In this document: positions 48,385 to 56,951 of the stretch, one piece after another
Numbering within the stretch: the first letter of the stretch is position 1
How the letters are laid out: the number at the start of each line of letters is the position of its first letter
From: an uncultured bacterium
GTDB taxonomy: Bacteria; Nitrospirota; Thermodesulfovibrionia; Thermodesulfovibrionales; Thermodesulfovibrionaceae
Direction of reading: 5' to 3'
DNA length: 64,000 nt
Assembly (NCBI GenBank): GCA_937924475.1
Contig: CALDSV010000021.1
Span: 1-64,000, forward strand
Position numbers and translations under genes: made by a program
Notes under the pieces: model-generated
Seen by the model: the letters and a program-made list of their open reading frames with translations, nothing else
What the model was told of the DNA's origin: nothing
Databases searched by the model: none

Positions 48385-48929
48385 TATAGGCTCCTTTTTT
48401 CTCTCAAAATTTGTCTTTCTCTATAGAAAACAAATTTTACTATTTGATCTCTCACTTCCTCTTCAATATTGATAAATTTCACACCGATTTTATAACCATC
48501 AGCTATAGCTTCAGAATAAATAACTTCACCATACAGAAACAATGCTAAGGGTGAGGGAGTTTCTAAAACCATTTTTAGTTCTAAAAAATCCCCCAATTCA
48601 TAAGGACATTCTGATATAAAGCTCATTCCTCCTCCGCTTATATCAACCTTATGAAAAGGTAAGTTGGAAAAACCTTTTTGCTCCATGGTTATTATATTTA
48701 TAAGAAAATCCAACTTTTGATTTAATACCTTTAACCACTCTGCAAGAGCACCATCAGAGGGCTCTTCAGAAGGTTTACTAAGTAGAAGATTTATATCATA
48801 AGAAAGTCTTGCTTTAACCTTCTCTTTCTCTTTTTCTGATAAGATTCGTATACTTAGCGGTATATATGCTTCAACTCTTGAAAACTCTCTCATACAATCA
48901 TCACCTAAATTGTCTCTTATTTTACTCAC
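48384..48929 (-). CDS. PilZ-domain c-di-GMP-binding protein
   Basis: The 181-aa protein has an N-terminal RxxxR motif (REFSR, about residues 14-18) and the second PilZ element DISGGGMSF (about 108), the two parts that clasp c-di-GMP, with an inserted helical segment between. It sits between the two stator pairs and overlaps both neighbours, so it may adjust motor function in response to c-di-GMP, as YcgR-like proteins do. That role is inference. Confidence 0.82.
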   Translation of the reverse strand: MSKIRDNLGDDCMREFSRVEAYIPLSIRILSEKEKEKVKARLSYDINLLLSKPSEEPSDGALAEWLKVLNQKLDFLINIITMEQKGFSNLPFHKVDISGGGMSFISECPYELGDFLELKMVLETPSPLALFLYGEVIYSEAIADGYKIGVKFINIEEEVRDQIVKFVFYRERQILREKRSL

Positions 48930-49567
48930 TTTAATATTATGAGTTCAACTCTTCTATTTTTTGCTCTTCCCTCTTGAGTCTCATTTGATTCAATTGGCTT
49001 GTATTCTCCGTATCCAGCTATAGTAAATCTGTCAGGTGATAAGCCCTCTTGTATCAAAAAATGCAATACCGATGCAGCTCTTGCTGCTGATAATTCCCAA
49101 TTTGATTTATAAATTGACTCAGATGAAAGAGGAATATTATCAGTATGTCCTTCAATCAAAATTTTATTTGGAATATTCCTAAGATAATCTGAGATTCTTC
49201 TTAACCCCTCTATAGATTCCCTCTTCAGAAAAGCCGATCCTGAATCAAATAATAAGGAATTGGGAAGCCTAATTATAACACCTTTTAAGTCAGATTTTAT
49301 CTCCACGCCAGAAATATCATTTAGGAGTTTCTTTAAATCTTCAATCACTGCCCTATTTCTGTCTTCCTCAAAAGGAATTGGTTCGTCAATTACTTTAAAA
49401 GCTTTTCTTAAGGAACCAGTAAATTTTTCTGCTTTCCATAAATCTATGGTGGACAGAGAAAATAGCGCTACAAAGAAGGTGAATAAAAGGGTAAGAAAGT
49501 CAGAGTAGGAAATAAGCCATCTGTGCACATTATCATCTTGTTGATTTAATTTTCTCTTTAGTTTCAC
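48926..49567 (-). CDS. Flagellar stator protein MotB-like (pair 2)
   Basis: The 213-aa protein has one membrane helix with the channel aspartate in SYSDFLTLLFTFFVALFSLS (about 20-39) and an OmpA-like domain (IEGHTDNIPLSS, NWELSAARAASVL, NRRVELIIL). It is shorter than the first MotB and resembles MotD/PomB-type partners. It overlaps the second motA by four bases. Confidence 0.92.
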   Translation of the reverse strand: MKLKRKLNQQDDNVHRWLISYSDFLTLLFTFFVALFSLSTIDLWKAEKFTGSLRKAFKVIDEPIPFEEDRNRAVIEDLKKLLNDISGVEIKSDLKGVIIRLPNSLLFDSGSAFLKRESIEGLRRISDYLRNIPNKILIEGHTDNIPLSSESIYKSNWELSAARAASVLHFLIQEGLSPDRFTIAGYGEYKPIESNETQEGRAKNRRVELIILK

Positions 49568-50325
49568 AATCTTTCCCTTTGTCTTTCAGTTATAAAAGAT
49601 TCCAGTTTAGCCCTTAAATAGTAGGGATTCATTCCCGCTTCAATACCAAGTATTCCTTCAGTCATTAACTCCATTAATATTATTTCTTCTTCTATTTTAT
49701 TGATGATTCGTTTGCTAATGGGAATAAATAAAAGGTTAGCTGAGCCTACTCCATATATGGTTGCCACAAAGGCAGTGGCTATTCCAACTCCTATTTTTGT
49801 AGGATCTGTAACATTTTTCAAAACATGTATTAATCCTAATATAGCTCCTATAATCCCTATAGTAGGTGCATAGCCCCCAGCTGCTTCAAAGATCCTTGAG
49901 GCTCTCTTCATCATATCTTCATAAGCAAAAATTTCTCTTTCTAAGGCTTCTCTGATTAAATCAGCACTTAAACCGTCAATTATATATGTAATGCCTCTTC
50001 TTAAGAAAGGATCTTTAATGTTTTCTGTCTCATTTTGGAGGGCTAAAAGTCCTTTTCTTCTCGCAATAACTAATAGGTCAAGAATTCTGCTAATTGTATC
50101 TTCATAAGAGAGTTTTTTATTAAAAAATATGACCCTAAGTGAGTTAATTGCTAATTTTAAATCCTTAAGAGAAAAACTTAAAAGAACCGCTCCCAAGGTA
50201 CCACCAAATACAATAATTGCAGCAGCAAGCTGTATTAGGTGAGAAGTGGTGCCTCCCTCTACTAAATTTCCTACAACAACGGCACCAATTCCTAATAGTA
50301 ATCCCAACAGTGCTATGAAATCCAT
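49564..50325 (-). CDS. Flagellar stator protein MotA-like (pair 2)
   Basis: The 253-aa protein has four membrane helices ([20 protein letters not shown] near the N terminus; GGYAPTIGIIGAILGLIHVL near 145; GVGIATAFVATIYGVGSANL near 180). Length and sequence are those of the shorter PomA/MotC class, which often uses Na+. It is the first gene of the stator operon; its ATG lies six bases after a -10 box. Confidence 0.92.
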   Translation of the reverse strand: MDFIALLGLLLGIGAVVVGNLVEGGTTSHLIQLAAAIIVFGGTLGAVLLSFSLKDLKLAINSLRVIFFNKKLSYEDTISRILDLLVIARRKGLLALQNETENIKDPFLRRGITYIIDGLSADLIREALEREIFAYEDMMKRASRIFEAAGGYAPTIGIIGAILGLIHVLKNVTDPTKIGVGIATAFVATIYGVGSANLLFIPISKRIINKIEEEIILMELMTEGILGIEAGMNPYYLRAKLESFITERQRERL

Positions 50326-50331
50326 TACTAA

Positions 50332-50360
50332 AGTATAAAATTATCCAATTCATAAATCAA
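50332..50360 (-). promoter_or_regulatory. Promoter of the stator operon (leaderless)
   Basis: On the minus strand TTGATT (50360-50355), a 17-base spacer and TATACT (50337-50332) are followed after six bases by the motA ATG. Transcription would start at or next to the start codon, so the mRNA is probably leaderless. The box type is sigma-70, not sigma-28 or sigma-54. Confidence 0.6.
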
Positions 50361-50379
50361 GTGGTAAAATTATATAATC

Positions 50380-51336
50380 ATGGCAAAAACTTTATTGATC
50401 CTTTTAGGACCTACAGCAGTAGGTAAAACCGAAATTTCCATTTATCTGGCAAAATTACTACAAACTGATATAATTAGCGCTGATTCAATGCAGATTTATA
50501 AATACATGGATATAGGAACCGCTAAGCCTTCCTCCCAGCAACGTAAAGAAATCATTCATCACATGATTGACATTGTAGAACCTTGGGAGTATTTTAGCAC
50601 AGGAGATTACATAGAGAGAGTTAAAAAAGTTATTGAAAAACTTATATTCTCTAAGAAAATTCCACTTATTGTAGGCGGTACAGGTCTTTATCTAAGAGCA
50701 ATGACAGAGGGAATTTTTGAAGGAGCTAATGCAGATTGGAATTTAAGAAACGAACTCATGGAGAAGGAAAATGAAAACCCCGGATATCTTTATAAATTAC
50801 TAAAGAATTTAGATCCTAAAGCAGCATCAAAAATAAATCCAAAAGATTTAAGAAGAATAATAAGGGCTTTGGAAGTTTTCTATAAGGAAAATATGAGCAT
50901 TAGTGAAATGAGGAAAAAATTTACAAAACCATTGCCTTGGGAATTTTTAAAAGTTGGTATTACAAGAGACAGAAAAGAATTGTATAAAAGAATAGAAAAA
51001 AGAGTAGATTTAATGAAGGAATTAGGATTAATAGAAGAGGTCAGAGAAATCCTAACTTTAATCAAAAAAAACTGCCATGACATGAGCCGTCCAATTCCAT
51101 CTTTACAAGCAATTGGATATAAAGAATTAGCTGCTTATCTTGCAGATCTTATCAGTATTGACGAGGCTATCAGATTAATAAAAAAAAGAACTAAAATGTA
51201 CGCTAAAAGACAGTTTACGTGGTTTAAGAGAGAGAGAGACATTCTGTGGTTTGATATCACAGGTAGAGAGGATTATGAGGAAATAGCAAGGGAAATTCTA
51301 AAAGAAATAATGCCTAAGATTTCATTTAATTTTTAA
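50380..51336 (+). CDS. miaA: tRNA dimethylallyltransferase
   Basis: MiaA adds dimethylallyl to A37 of tRNAs reading UNN codons. The 318-aa protein has the P-loop GPTAVGKTE at residue 8, DSMQIYKYMDIGTAKP near 34, the LIVGGTGLYLRAM segment near 97, and KRQFTWFKRERDI near 282. TATAAT lies at 50373-50378, only one base before the ATG at 50380, and TAAAAT at 50365-50370 would also leave no room for a leader. It is divergent from the stator operon. Confidence 0.95.
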   Translation: MAKTLLILLGPTAVGKTEISIYLAKLLQTDIISADSMQIYKYMDIGTAKPSSQQRKEIIHHMIDIVEPWEYFSTGDYIERVKKVIEKLIFSKKIPLIVGGTGLYLRAMTEGIFEGANADWNLRNELMEKENENPGYLYKLLKNLDPKAASKINPKDLRRIIRALEVFYKENMSISEMRKKFTKPLPWEFLKVGITRDRKELYKRIEKRVDLMKELGLIEEVREILTLIKKNCHDMSRPIPSLQAIGYKELAAYLADLISIDEAIRLIKKRTKMYAKRQFTWFKRERDILWFDITGREDYEEIAREILKEIMPKISFNF

Positions 51337-51348
51337 TAAACCATGAAT

Positions 51349-52035
51349 TCAGCATTTTTTCTTTGACAGTTCTAAATCTTCTATAATTTTACCATCTAAC
51401 ATTTTTACAATTCTTTCTGTTCTCTCTGTGAGTTCTATTTCATGAGTGACCATTATTACTGTTTTCCCTTCCATATGCAATTTACAGAAAATATCCATTA
51501 CAATTGCTGTATTTTTTGAGTCTAAATTTCCTGTAGGTTCATCAGCAATTATTAAAATTGGATCATTTGCCAATGCCCTTGCAATAGCTACTCTCTGTTG
51601 CTCTCCTCCTGAGATTTGAAAAGGTTTTCTCTTTTCTTTTCCACCTAATCCTAATTTTTGAAGTAGTAAAGCAGCTTTTTCTTTTGCATCTTCTCTGCTA
51701 ATTCCAGCTTTTACCATGGGTACCATAACATTTTCAAGAAGGCTAAACTCAGCAATTAAATAGTGGAATTGAAAAACAAAACCAAATTTCAAATTTCTAA
51801 AATGAGCTATCTTACTGCTCTCGGTAAATTCGATTTTCTCTCCCTCCACATAGACTTCACCACTACTTGGAATGTCTAATAAACCAAGGATATAAAGAAG
51901 AGAACTTTTTCCAGAACCAGAAGGACCAATAATACTTATGAACTCACCTTTTGATATGGATAGATTAATATTTTTCAGTATAGTCTCATCTCTAATTTTC
52001 TTACTAATGTCTCTTAACTGAATAACTATACTCAA
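51349..52035 (-). CDS. LolD-type ABC transporter ATP-binding protein
   Basis: The 228-aa ATPase has Walker [10 protein letters not shown], signature [15 protein letters not shown], Walker [14 protein letters not shown] and switch His in VTHEIE. With the permease and adaptor upstream it forms an exporter. The sequence is in the LolD/MacB class; because an HlyD-type adaptor is encoded with it, export of a small molecule or lipid is more likely than lipoprotein release by LolCDE. Confidence 0.88.
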   Translation of the reverse strand: MSIVIQLRDISKKIRDETILKNINLSISKGEFISIIGPSGSGKSSLLYILGLLDIPSSGEVYVEGEKIEFTESSKIAHFRNLKFGFVFQFHYLIAEFSLLENVMVPMVKAGISREDAKEKAALLLQKLGLGGKEKRKPFQISGGEQQRVAIARALANDPILIIADEPTGNLDSKNTAIVMDIFCKLHMEGKTVIMVTHEIELTERTERIVKMLDGKIIEDLELSKKKC

Positions 52036-53285
52036 GCACTGCTCCTGAAGATATCGATAGGATTAAGTTTTGAAGCCTTATAGGAAGGATAAAAAGCTGC
52101 AAAGGTGGAAAATACAAAGGCAAATAAAACTCCATAGATAAAGTAAAGAGGATCTCTATCTAAGGCAAAACCTTTTGTCCTTACTAATCCCTCAACACTC
52201 ACATTAACAGAGGCTAAAAACTCTTGAATGCCATAGCCAAGTAAGCATCCAAATAAAGCACCTAAGAATCCAATAGTAACTCCATGAAATACGAATATTC
52301 TTATTATGTCCTTATTTTCATACCCCAAAGCTTTTAGAATAGCTATATCTCTTTTTTTCTCAAGTACAGTCATCATTATAATATTAAATATTCCGAAGGC
52401 AGAAACAATCAAAATTGCAAAAACAATCATATAGGTTATGTAATTTTGGATTTTGAAGAGCTGTAAAAAATTTCTGAAAGCTTTTTGCCAACTTTCTGTG
52501 TAGTAACCAGTTTCATTTTTTATCTTTTCAGCAATTTCATTTGCTTGATAAACATTTTTTACTCTGAAAATTATTTCATTTACCTCATTAGGTTTGTTAA
52601 ATATGGTCTGAAGAGTTTTCAAGTTCATGTATATCCTTGTCTGATCAAGCATAGTTATACCTGAATCGAAAAAATCTACTACCTTAAAAAGATGAGTGAT
52701 CCCATTAGGAGTAGTAATTATTACTTTTTTGCCCATCTCGTCGATCCCTAAATCCCTTGCCAGGAGCTTGCCAATTATGATGCTATCTCTGTCAGAGATA
52801 AGAACATCTAACTTTTTATTAGAAATAAATTTATCAATAACTGAGGCTCTTCTCTCTAAGGTAGGATCAATACCAACTAAAGTGGCAGACTTATCAACAG
52901 TTCCATAACGCACAATACCCTGTCCTGTAAGATGGGGAGCTATACCTATTATATTAGGATCTTTTTCAAATTTTTTGATTAGGAATTTATAGTCGATTAT
53001 TTTGTCTTTAAGTTCTTTTGGTTTCGCACCAAATATGCTAAAACTTACTCCTTCACCATATACTTTCCTTAAAATTCTTTCCTTGTCAGGTTCATCTTTT
53101 ATTTTTAGGGTTACATGAGCATTCAAGTCTAAGGCTTGTTCAATAAAATATTTCTGAAAACCATTCATTAAAGAAGCCATGGCAATAAAAGCTCCAACAC
53201 CTATGGATACACCTATTATGGCTACTATGGTTTGTCTTTTTCTCTCAAAAAGCAACTTAAGGGTCACAAAAAATATATGATTCAT
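52032..53285 (-). CDS. LolE/FtsX-type ABC transporter permease
   Basis: The 417-aa protein has one N-terminal membrane helix, a large periplasmic MacB_PCD-like domain (about 45-265) and three C-terminal helices (about 280-410) with FGIFNIIMMTVLEKKRDIAIL and SKLNPIDIFRS. This is the LolC/LolE/MacB topology. It overlaps the ATPase and the adaptor by four bases each. Confidence 0.87.
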   Translation of the reverse strand: MNHIFFVTLKLLFERKRQTIVAIIGVSIGVGAFIAMASLMNGFQKYFIEQALDLNAHVTLKIKDEPDKERILRKVYGEGVSFSIFGAKPKELKDKIIDYKFLIKKFEKDPNIIGIAPHLTGQGIVRYGTVDKSATLVGIDPTLERRASVIDKFISNKKLDVLISDRDSIIIGKLLARDLGIDEMGKKVIITTPNGITHLFKVVDFFDSGITMLDQTRIYMNLKTLQTIFNKPNEVNEIIFRVKNVYQANEIAEKIKNETGYYTESWQKAFRNFLQLFKIQNYITYMIVFAILIVSAFGIFNIIMMTVLEKKRDIAILKALGYENKDIIRIFVFHGVTIGFLGALFGCLLGYGIQEFLASVNVSVEGLVRTKGFALDRDPLYFIYGVLFAFVFSTFAAFYPSYKASKLNPIDIFRSSA

Positions 53286-54427
53286 TTTATTATTTCTTGT
53301 CCCTCTGTTAAGCCCTCTAAAACAAGAAGATTACCACTATATTTTTCAGGGGAAACTTTAACTTTTATCTTTTTTGGTTTACCACTCTCTAAAACTACTA
53401 CGTAACCATCTTTATAGGCTGACTGAGGAATAAAAATTCCTTCAATTTCACTGATAATTACATTTGCCTCCACAGTTAATCCAAAAAATATAGGTTTCAT
53501 ATAATTCACTTGAGCCTTTACTTTAACAGTTCTTGTAGTTCTATCAGATTGACTTTCAATAGTTTTAATATTTCCTTCAAAAATCTCTCCTGGATAAGAA
53601 TCAAGGGTAACATAGACCTTCATTCCCTCTTTTATTCTTGGAATGTATTCCTCATCCACAAAAAGAATTGTTTCGAGGTTTTCCTCATTACCTACAGAAA
53701 GCAAAGGAGCATTCTGTTGCATGGGATTTACATAATCACCTTCATTAACAAATCTCCTTAGAATTTTCCCATTTATGGGAGCTTTGATATAGTATTTATT
53801 GAGTTCAGAAGATAAAGCTTGTCTTTTAGCTTTAAGGCTCTCAAATTGATAATTTAGATTTGTAATAATGTCTTTGTATTGATTAATTTGTCTTTCATAA
53901 TCCCTTTTAGCTACTTCATATTCCCTCTTTATATCTTCAAATTTTTCTTTTGATATTAATTCTTCTTCAAAGAGAGCTCTTTTTCTGTTAAAATTTTTCT
54001 CTATATTTTCTAATATAGCCTTCTTAATTTCAATATTATTTATTAATTCCTTTCTAAATTCAGACTCAGGTTTTAGTCTCTCTCTCACAGAAGCAAGTTG
54101 AGCTTCCACCTCTTTAAGGTTTTCCTTTACAGGAGAATTTGATATGATTAGAAGTAACTGACCTTTCTTAACTGATTGACCTTCCCTTATTAAAATTTTT
54201 TCTATTTGTCCTGACACCTCTGGTTTAACTAATACGCTATCAGAAGAATCAATGTAACCAGAGGCATAAACAGAAACTACCATTTTTTTCTTTTCTACTC
54301 TGTATTTTTCTATTTTGGAAGGCTTAATAATAAGAAATGATATGGATCCTAAAAAAAGTATCAAAAGAGAGATAAAAAAAATTAATTTCCAACCTTTTAG
54401 TTTCACCTTCAAACTTAATTTTAACAT
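53282..54427 (-). CDS. HlyD/MacA-type periplasmic adaptor
   Basis: I start at ATG 54427 (381 aa); a TTG five codons upstream is also in frame. The protein has a membrane anchor (about 14-32), the first lipoyl half SGQIEKILIREGQSVKKGQL, a long coiled coil (about 100-205) and the second half APINGKILRRFVNEGDYVNP. It pairs with the FtsX-type permease and LolD-type ATPase. No TolC gene accompanies this set, so it may share one of the two TolC proteins encoded at 21101-24788. Confidence 0.87.
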   Translation of the reverse strand: MLKLSLKVKLKGWKLIFFISLLILFLGSISFLIIKPSKIEKYRVEKKKMVVSVYASGYIDSSDSVLVKPEVSGQIEKILIREGQSVKKGQLLLIISNSPVKENLKEVEAQLASVRERLKPESEFRKELINNIEIKKAILENIEKNFNRKRALFEEELISKEKFEDIKREYEVAKRDYERQINQYKDIITNLNYQFESLKAKRQALSSELNKYYIKAPINGKILRRFVNEGDYVNPMQQNAPLLSVGNEENLETILFVDEEYIPRIKEGMKVYVTLDSYPGEIFEGNIKTIESQSDRTTRTVKVKAQVNYMKPIFFGLTVEANVIISEIEGIFIPQSAYKDGYVVVLESGKPKKIKVKVSPEKYSGNLLVLEGLTEGQEIIK

Positions 54428-54623
54428 AATTCTTTTTTCCAAGTTTAATTGCGAATGTCATAAACCCATAAAGTCTAATATGGAGATAAAAAAATACATA
54501 CAATAATTTTACCAATAGCATATTACGTAGGATTATTAAAAGAATGAATTCGTGAGTTTTTAAGAAACTAAGATTTCAATAAAATATCTATCAATGGGAT
54601 TAGAAATTATAAATAAAATCTAT

Positions 54624-54652
54624 TTGACCTCAAACACAGAAATGTTTAAATT
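54624..54652 (+). promoter_or_regulatory. Promoter of the double-cubane reductase operon
   Basis: TTGACC at 54624-54629, 17 bases, then TAAATT at 54647-54652; an AAGGGAGG ribosome site and the ATG at 54679 follow. Confidence 0.5.
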
Positions 54653-54678
54653 TTATATAAAAATTTAAGGGAGGTATT

Positions 54679-55947
54679 ATGAGCAAAGATTACACACCTT
54701 TATGGAAAGAGTTAGGATTAGACTTAGTTAAACATGATGGACTTTTATCTGTCCTTTCTGATGCCTACAAAAATATTTATCTTTCTCAGAAAAATAGGCC
54801 TGAAGGAATGAAATATTTTGATTTTGTCATATCGGAAGTTCATGGATTAAGAATTGAAGAACTTTATGAGGCAAAAAAAGAAAAGAGAAAAGTTATAGGA
54901 ACATTCTGTGTTTATGTGCCTGAAGAGCTTGTGCTTGCAGTAGATGGAGTTTATGTGGGATTATGTGCTGGTGCTGAAGTAGGCTTTGAAGAAGCTGAAA
55001 AATATGTACCGAGAAACACCTGTGCTTTAATAAAAGCCTTCATGGGATTTAAGCTTTCAGGTTTATGTCCTTATGTAGAACTTACAGACTTAATTGTGGG
55101 AGAGACAACCTGTGACGGAAAAAAGAAAGCTTATGAAATTTTTGATGAAATTACAAAAAAGATGTATGTTATGGAAATTCCAAACATGAAAAATGAAGAA
55201 GACAGGCAGCTATGGCTCAATGAAGTAAAAAAATTTAAAAATAAACTTGAAGAAATCTCTGGTAAACAAATAACCTTAAGTTTTCTTAAAAAATCCACTG
55301 AAATTGTAAATCAGAAAAGGAAAGCTCTTCAGAGGCTAAGTAGCCTTAGAGCCTACGATCCACCGCCTATTTCAGGGCTTGATTCTTTACTGGTAAATCA
55401 GATTGCCTTTTATGATGATCCTGTAAGATTTACAATGAAGGTTAATGAACTTTGCGATGAAATTGAAGAGAGAGTGAAAAAAGCTGAGGGAGTTGTTCCA
55501 AAGGGAACTCCGAGAATTTTAATCTCTGGAAGTCCTTTTGCAATTCCTAACTGGAAACTTCATGCAATAGTGGAAAACAGTGGTGCCATCGTGGTAGGCG
55601 AGGAGTCATGTGTAGGATACAGAAATTTCAGGAATTTAACTGATGAAAACTTTAACTCCATAGATGAAGGTATAGAAAAGATTGCCTCAAGATATATGAG
55701 TATTGACTGTGCTTGCTTCACTCCCAATACTGAAAGGATTGATAATGTAACAAAGTTATACAAAGACTTAAAGGCAGATGGAGTAATTCACTACGCCTTA
55801 CAATTCTGTACTCCCTACATGATTGAAGCCTTTAAAATAGATAGAAAAATTGATTTTCCCTTTTTGCGAATTGAAACAGACTATAGTATGGAAGATTTTG
55901 GCCAGCTTAAAACAAGAGTGGAAGCTTTTATTGAGACACTTAAATGA
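54679..55947 (+). CDS. Double-cubane-cluster anaerobic reductase (DCCP-like)
   Basis: The 422-aa protein belongs to the 2-hydroxyacyl-CoA dehydratase/benzoyl-CoA reductase superfamily. It is a single-gene form, unlike the two-subunit dehydratases, and fits the double-cubane cluster protein described from Carboxydothermus, which carries a [Fe8S9] cluster and reduces small molecules. Candidate ligands are Cys77, Cys96, Cys115, Cys130, Cys145, Cys311, Cys344, Cys346 and Cys377, with the family elements VYVPEELVLAVDGV and GLCAGAE. It overlaps its ATP-dependent activase by four bases. No CoA-transferase or dehydrogenase gene is nearby. The physiological substrate is unknown. Confidence 0.88.
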   Translation: MSKDYTPLWKELGLDLVKHDGLLSVLSDAYKNIYLSQKNRPEGMKYFDFVISEVHGLRIEELYEAKKEKRKVIGTFCVYVPEELVLAVDGVYVGLCAGAEVGFEEAEKYVPRNTCALIKAFMGFKLSGLCPYVELTDLIVGETTCDGKKKAYEIFDEITKKMYVMEIPNMKNEEDRQLWLNEVKKFKNKLEEISGKQITLSFLKKSTEIVNQKRKALQRLSSLRAYDPPPISGLDSLLVNQIAFYDDPVRFTMKVNELCDEIEERVKKAEGVVPKGTPRILISGSPFAIPNWKLHAIVENSGAIVVGEESCVGYRNFRNLTDENFNSIDEGIEKIASRYMSIDCACFTPNTERIDNVTKLYKDLKADGVIHYALQFCTPYMIEAFKIDRKIDFPFLRIETDYSMEDFGQLKTRVEAFIETLK

Positions 55948-56690
55948 GTGTTCTTGGCATAGACATTGGTTCAAGATACATAAAAGCTGTATTGTTTGAA
56001 AAAGGAGAGGTACAAGAATGGATAAAAATTGAAACTTCCTATGATCCACTAAATAGAAGTTTAGAAATATTAAAAAAATACAAGCCTGAAAAAATTGTAG
56101 CAACAGGATATGGAAGACACCTTTTGAGCTTTAATGGAAAAATTCCTACCATCACAGAAATCAAAGCCTTTGCAATAGGTGCAAAGGCTTTGATTTCAAC
56201 TTGTAGAACAATAATTGACATAGGTGGACAAGATACAAAAATAATAACACTTGATGAAAGAGGAAATATAAAGAAATTTGAGATGAATGATAAATGCGCA
56301 GCAGGCACTGGAAGATTTCTTGAGATAATGGCATCAGCCTTGGGTTATTCCATTGATGAATTTGGAAATATAGATATAAACCTTGAAACTCCTTTACAGA
56401 TAAGTAGCATGTGTACTGTTTTTGCTGAATCCGAAGTCATATCTCTTATTACAAAGGGATTGCCTCGGCATGAGATAGCTTTTGCAATCCATAAATCAAT
56501 TTCAAAGAAGGTAGTCTCTATGCTAAAAAAAGTAGACATTGAGGAAGACATTGTCTTTGCTGGAGGCTGTGCAGAGAATCCTTTACTGAGGAAATTAATT
56601 GAAAGACAGATAAATAAAAAAATTATCGTTCCTGAAAAACACGATTACTTAGGCGCCTTAGGTGCTGCCATATACTTAAAAAATAATTGA
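55944..56690 (+). CDS. ATP-dependent activase of the double-cubane reductase (HgdC/BadF family)
   Basis: The 248-aa ASKHA-fold ATPase donates electrons to its partner by ATP-driven reduction of a bridging 4Fe-4S cluster. The two cluster cysteines are in NDKCAAGTGRFLEIMA (about 112-127) and SSMCTVFAESEV (about 152-163); nucleotide motifs are GIDIGSRYIKAVLF, DIGGQDTK and FAGGCAENPLL. Its last 15 bases overlap the convergent TonB-receptor fragment. Confidence 0.92.
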   Translation: MSVLGIDIGSRYIKAVLFEKGEVQEWIKIETSYDPLNRSLEILKKYKPEKIVATGYGRHLLSFNGKIPTITEIKAFAIGAKALISTCRTIIDIGGQDTKIITLDERGNIKKFEMNDKCAAGTGRFLEIMASALGYSIDEFGNIDINLETPLQISSMCTVFAESEVISLITKGLPRHEIAFAIHKSISKKVVSMLKKVDIEEDIVFAGGCAENPLLRKLIERQINKKIIVPEKHDYLGALGAAIYLKNN

Positions 56691-56951
56691 ATCATCATCT
56701 AAAGCGCCGCCAATCTCATGCAGTCTTTGCACATCAACTCCAGCTTGTCTGAATAATGCTCCGTCAAGATTAGAGCTTATTCCCTGTAGTAAAAGTTCAG
56801 GGATAACAAATGTTGCATTAGGAGTAGCCTGCTCTTCTTTAATTTTCTCTTCAGATACAGTGATTTCATCAAGTTGATAAATTTTTGTAGTATCCTCTGC
56901 ATAGGATATAGTAAACATGGAAAGTAAGATTAAAAAAATCAAAAAAATCAT
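56676..56951 (-). pseudogene. TonB-dependent receptor, N-terminal fragment
   Basis: From ATG 56951 (GGAGGAGG upstream) the frame has 91 residues. It begins with a signal peptide (to about residue 18, YAE), a TonB-box-like DEITVSEEKI and the start of the plug domain (GVDVQRLHEIGGALDDDS), then ends with a stop. Full receptors have 600-800 aa with a 22-strand barrel. The frame ends where the convergent activase gene ends, so the rest was lost in a rearrangement. It could still make a short exported peptide, but not a receptor. Confidence 0.8.

Noticed and set aside
51349-54427. LolCDE lipoprotein release system
   Set aside because: An HlyD-type adaptor is part of the operon and only one permease gene is present, so a MacB-like exporter fits better.
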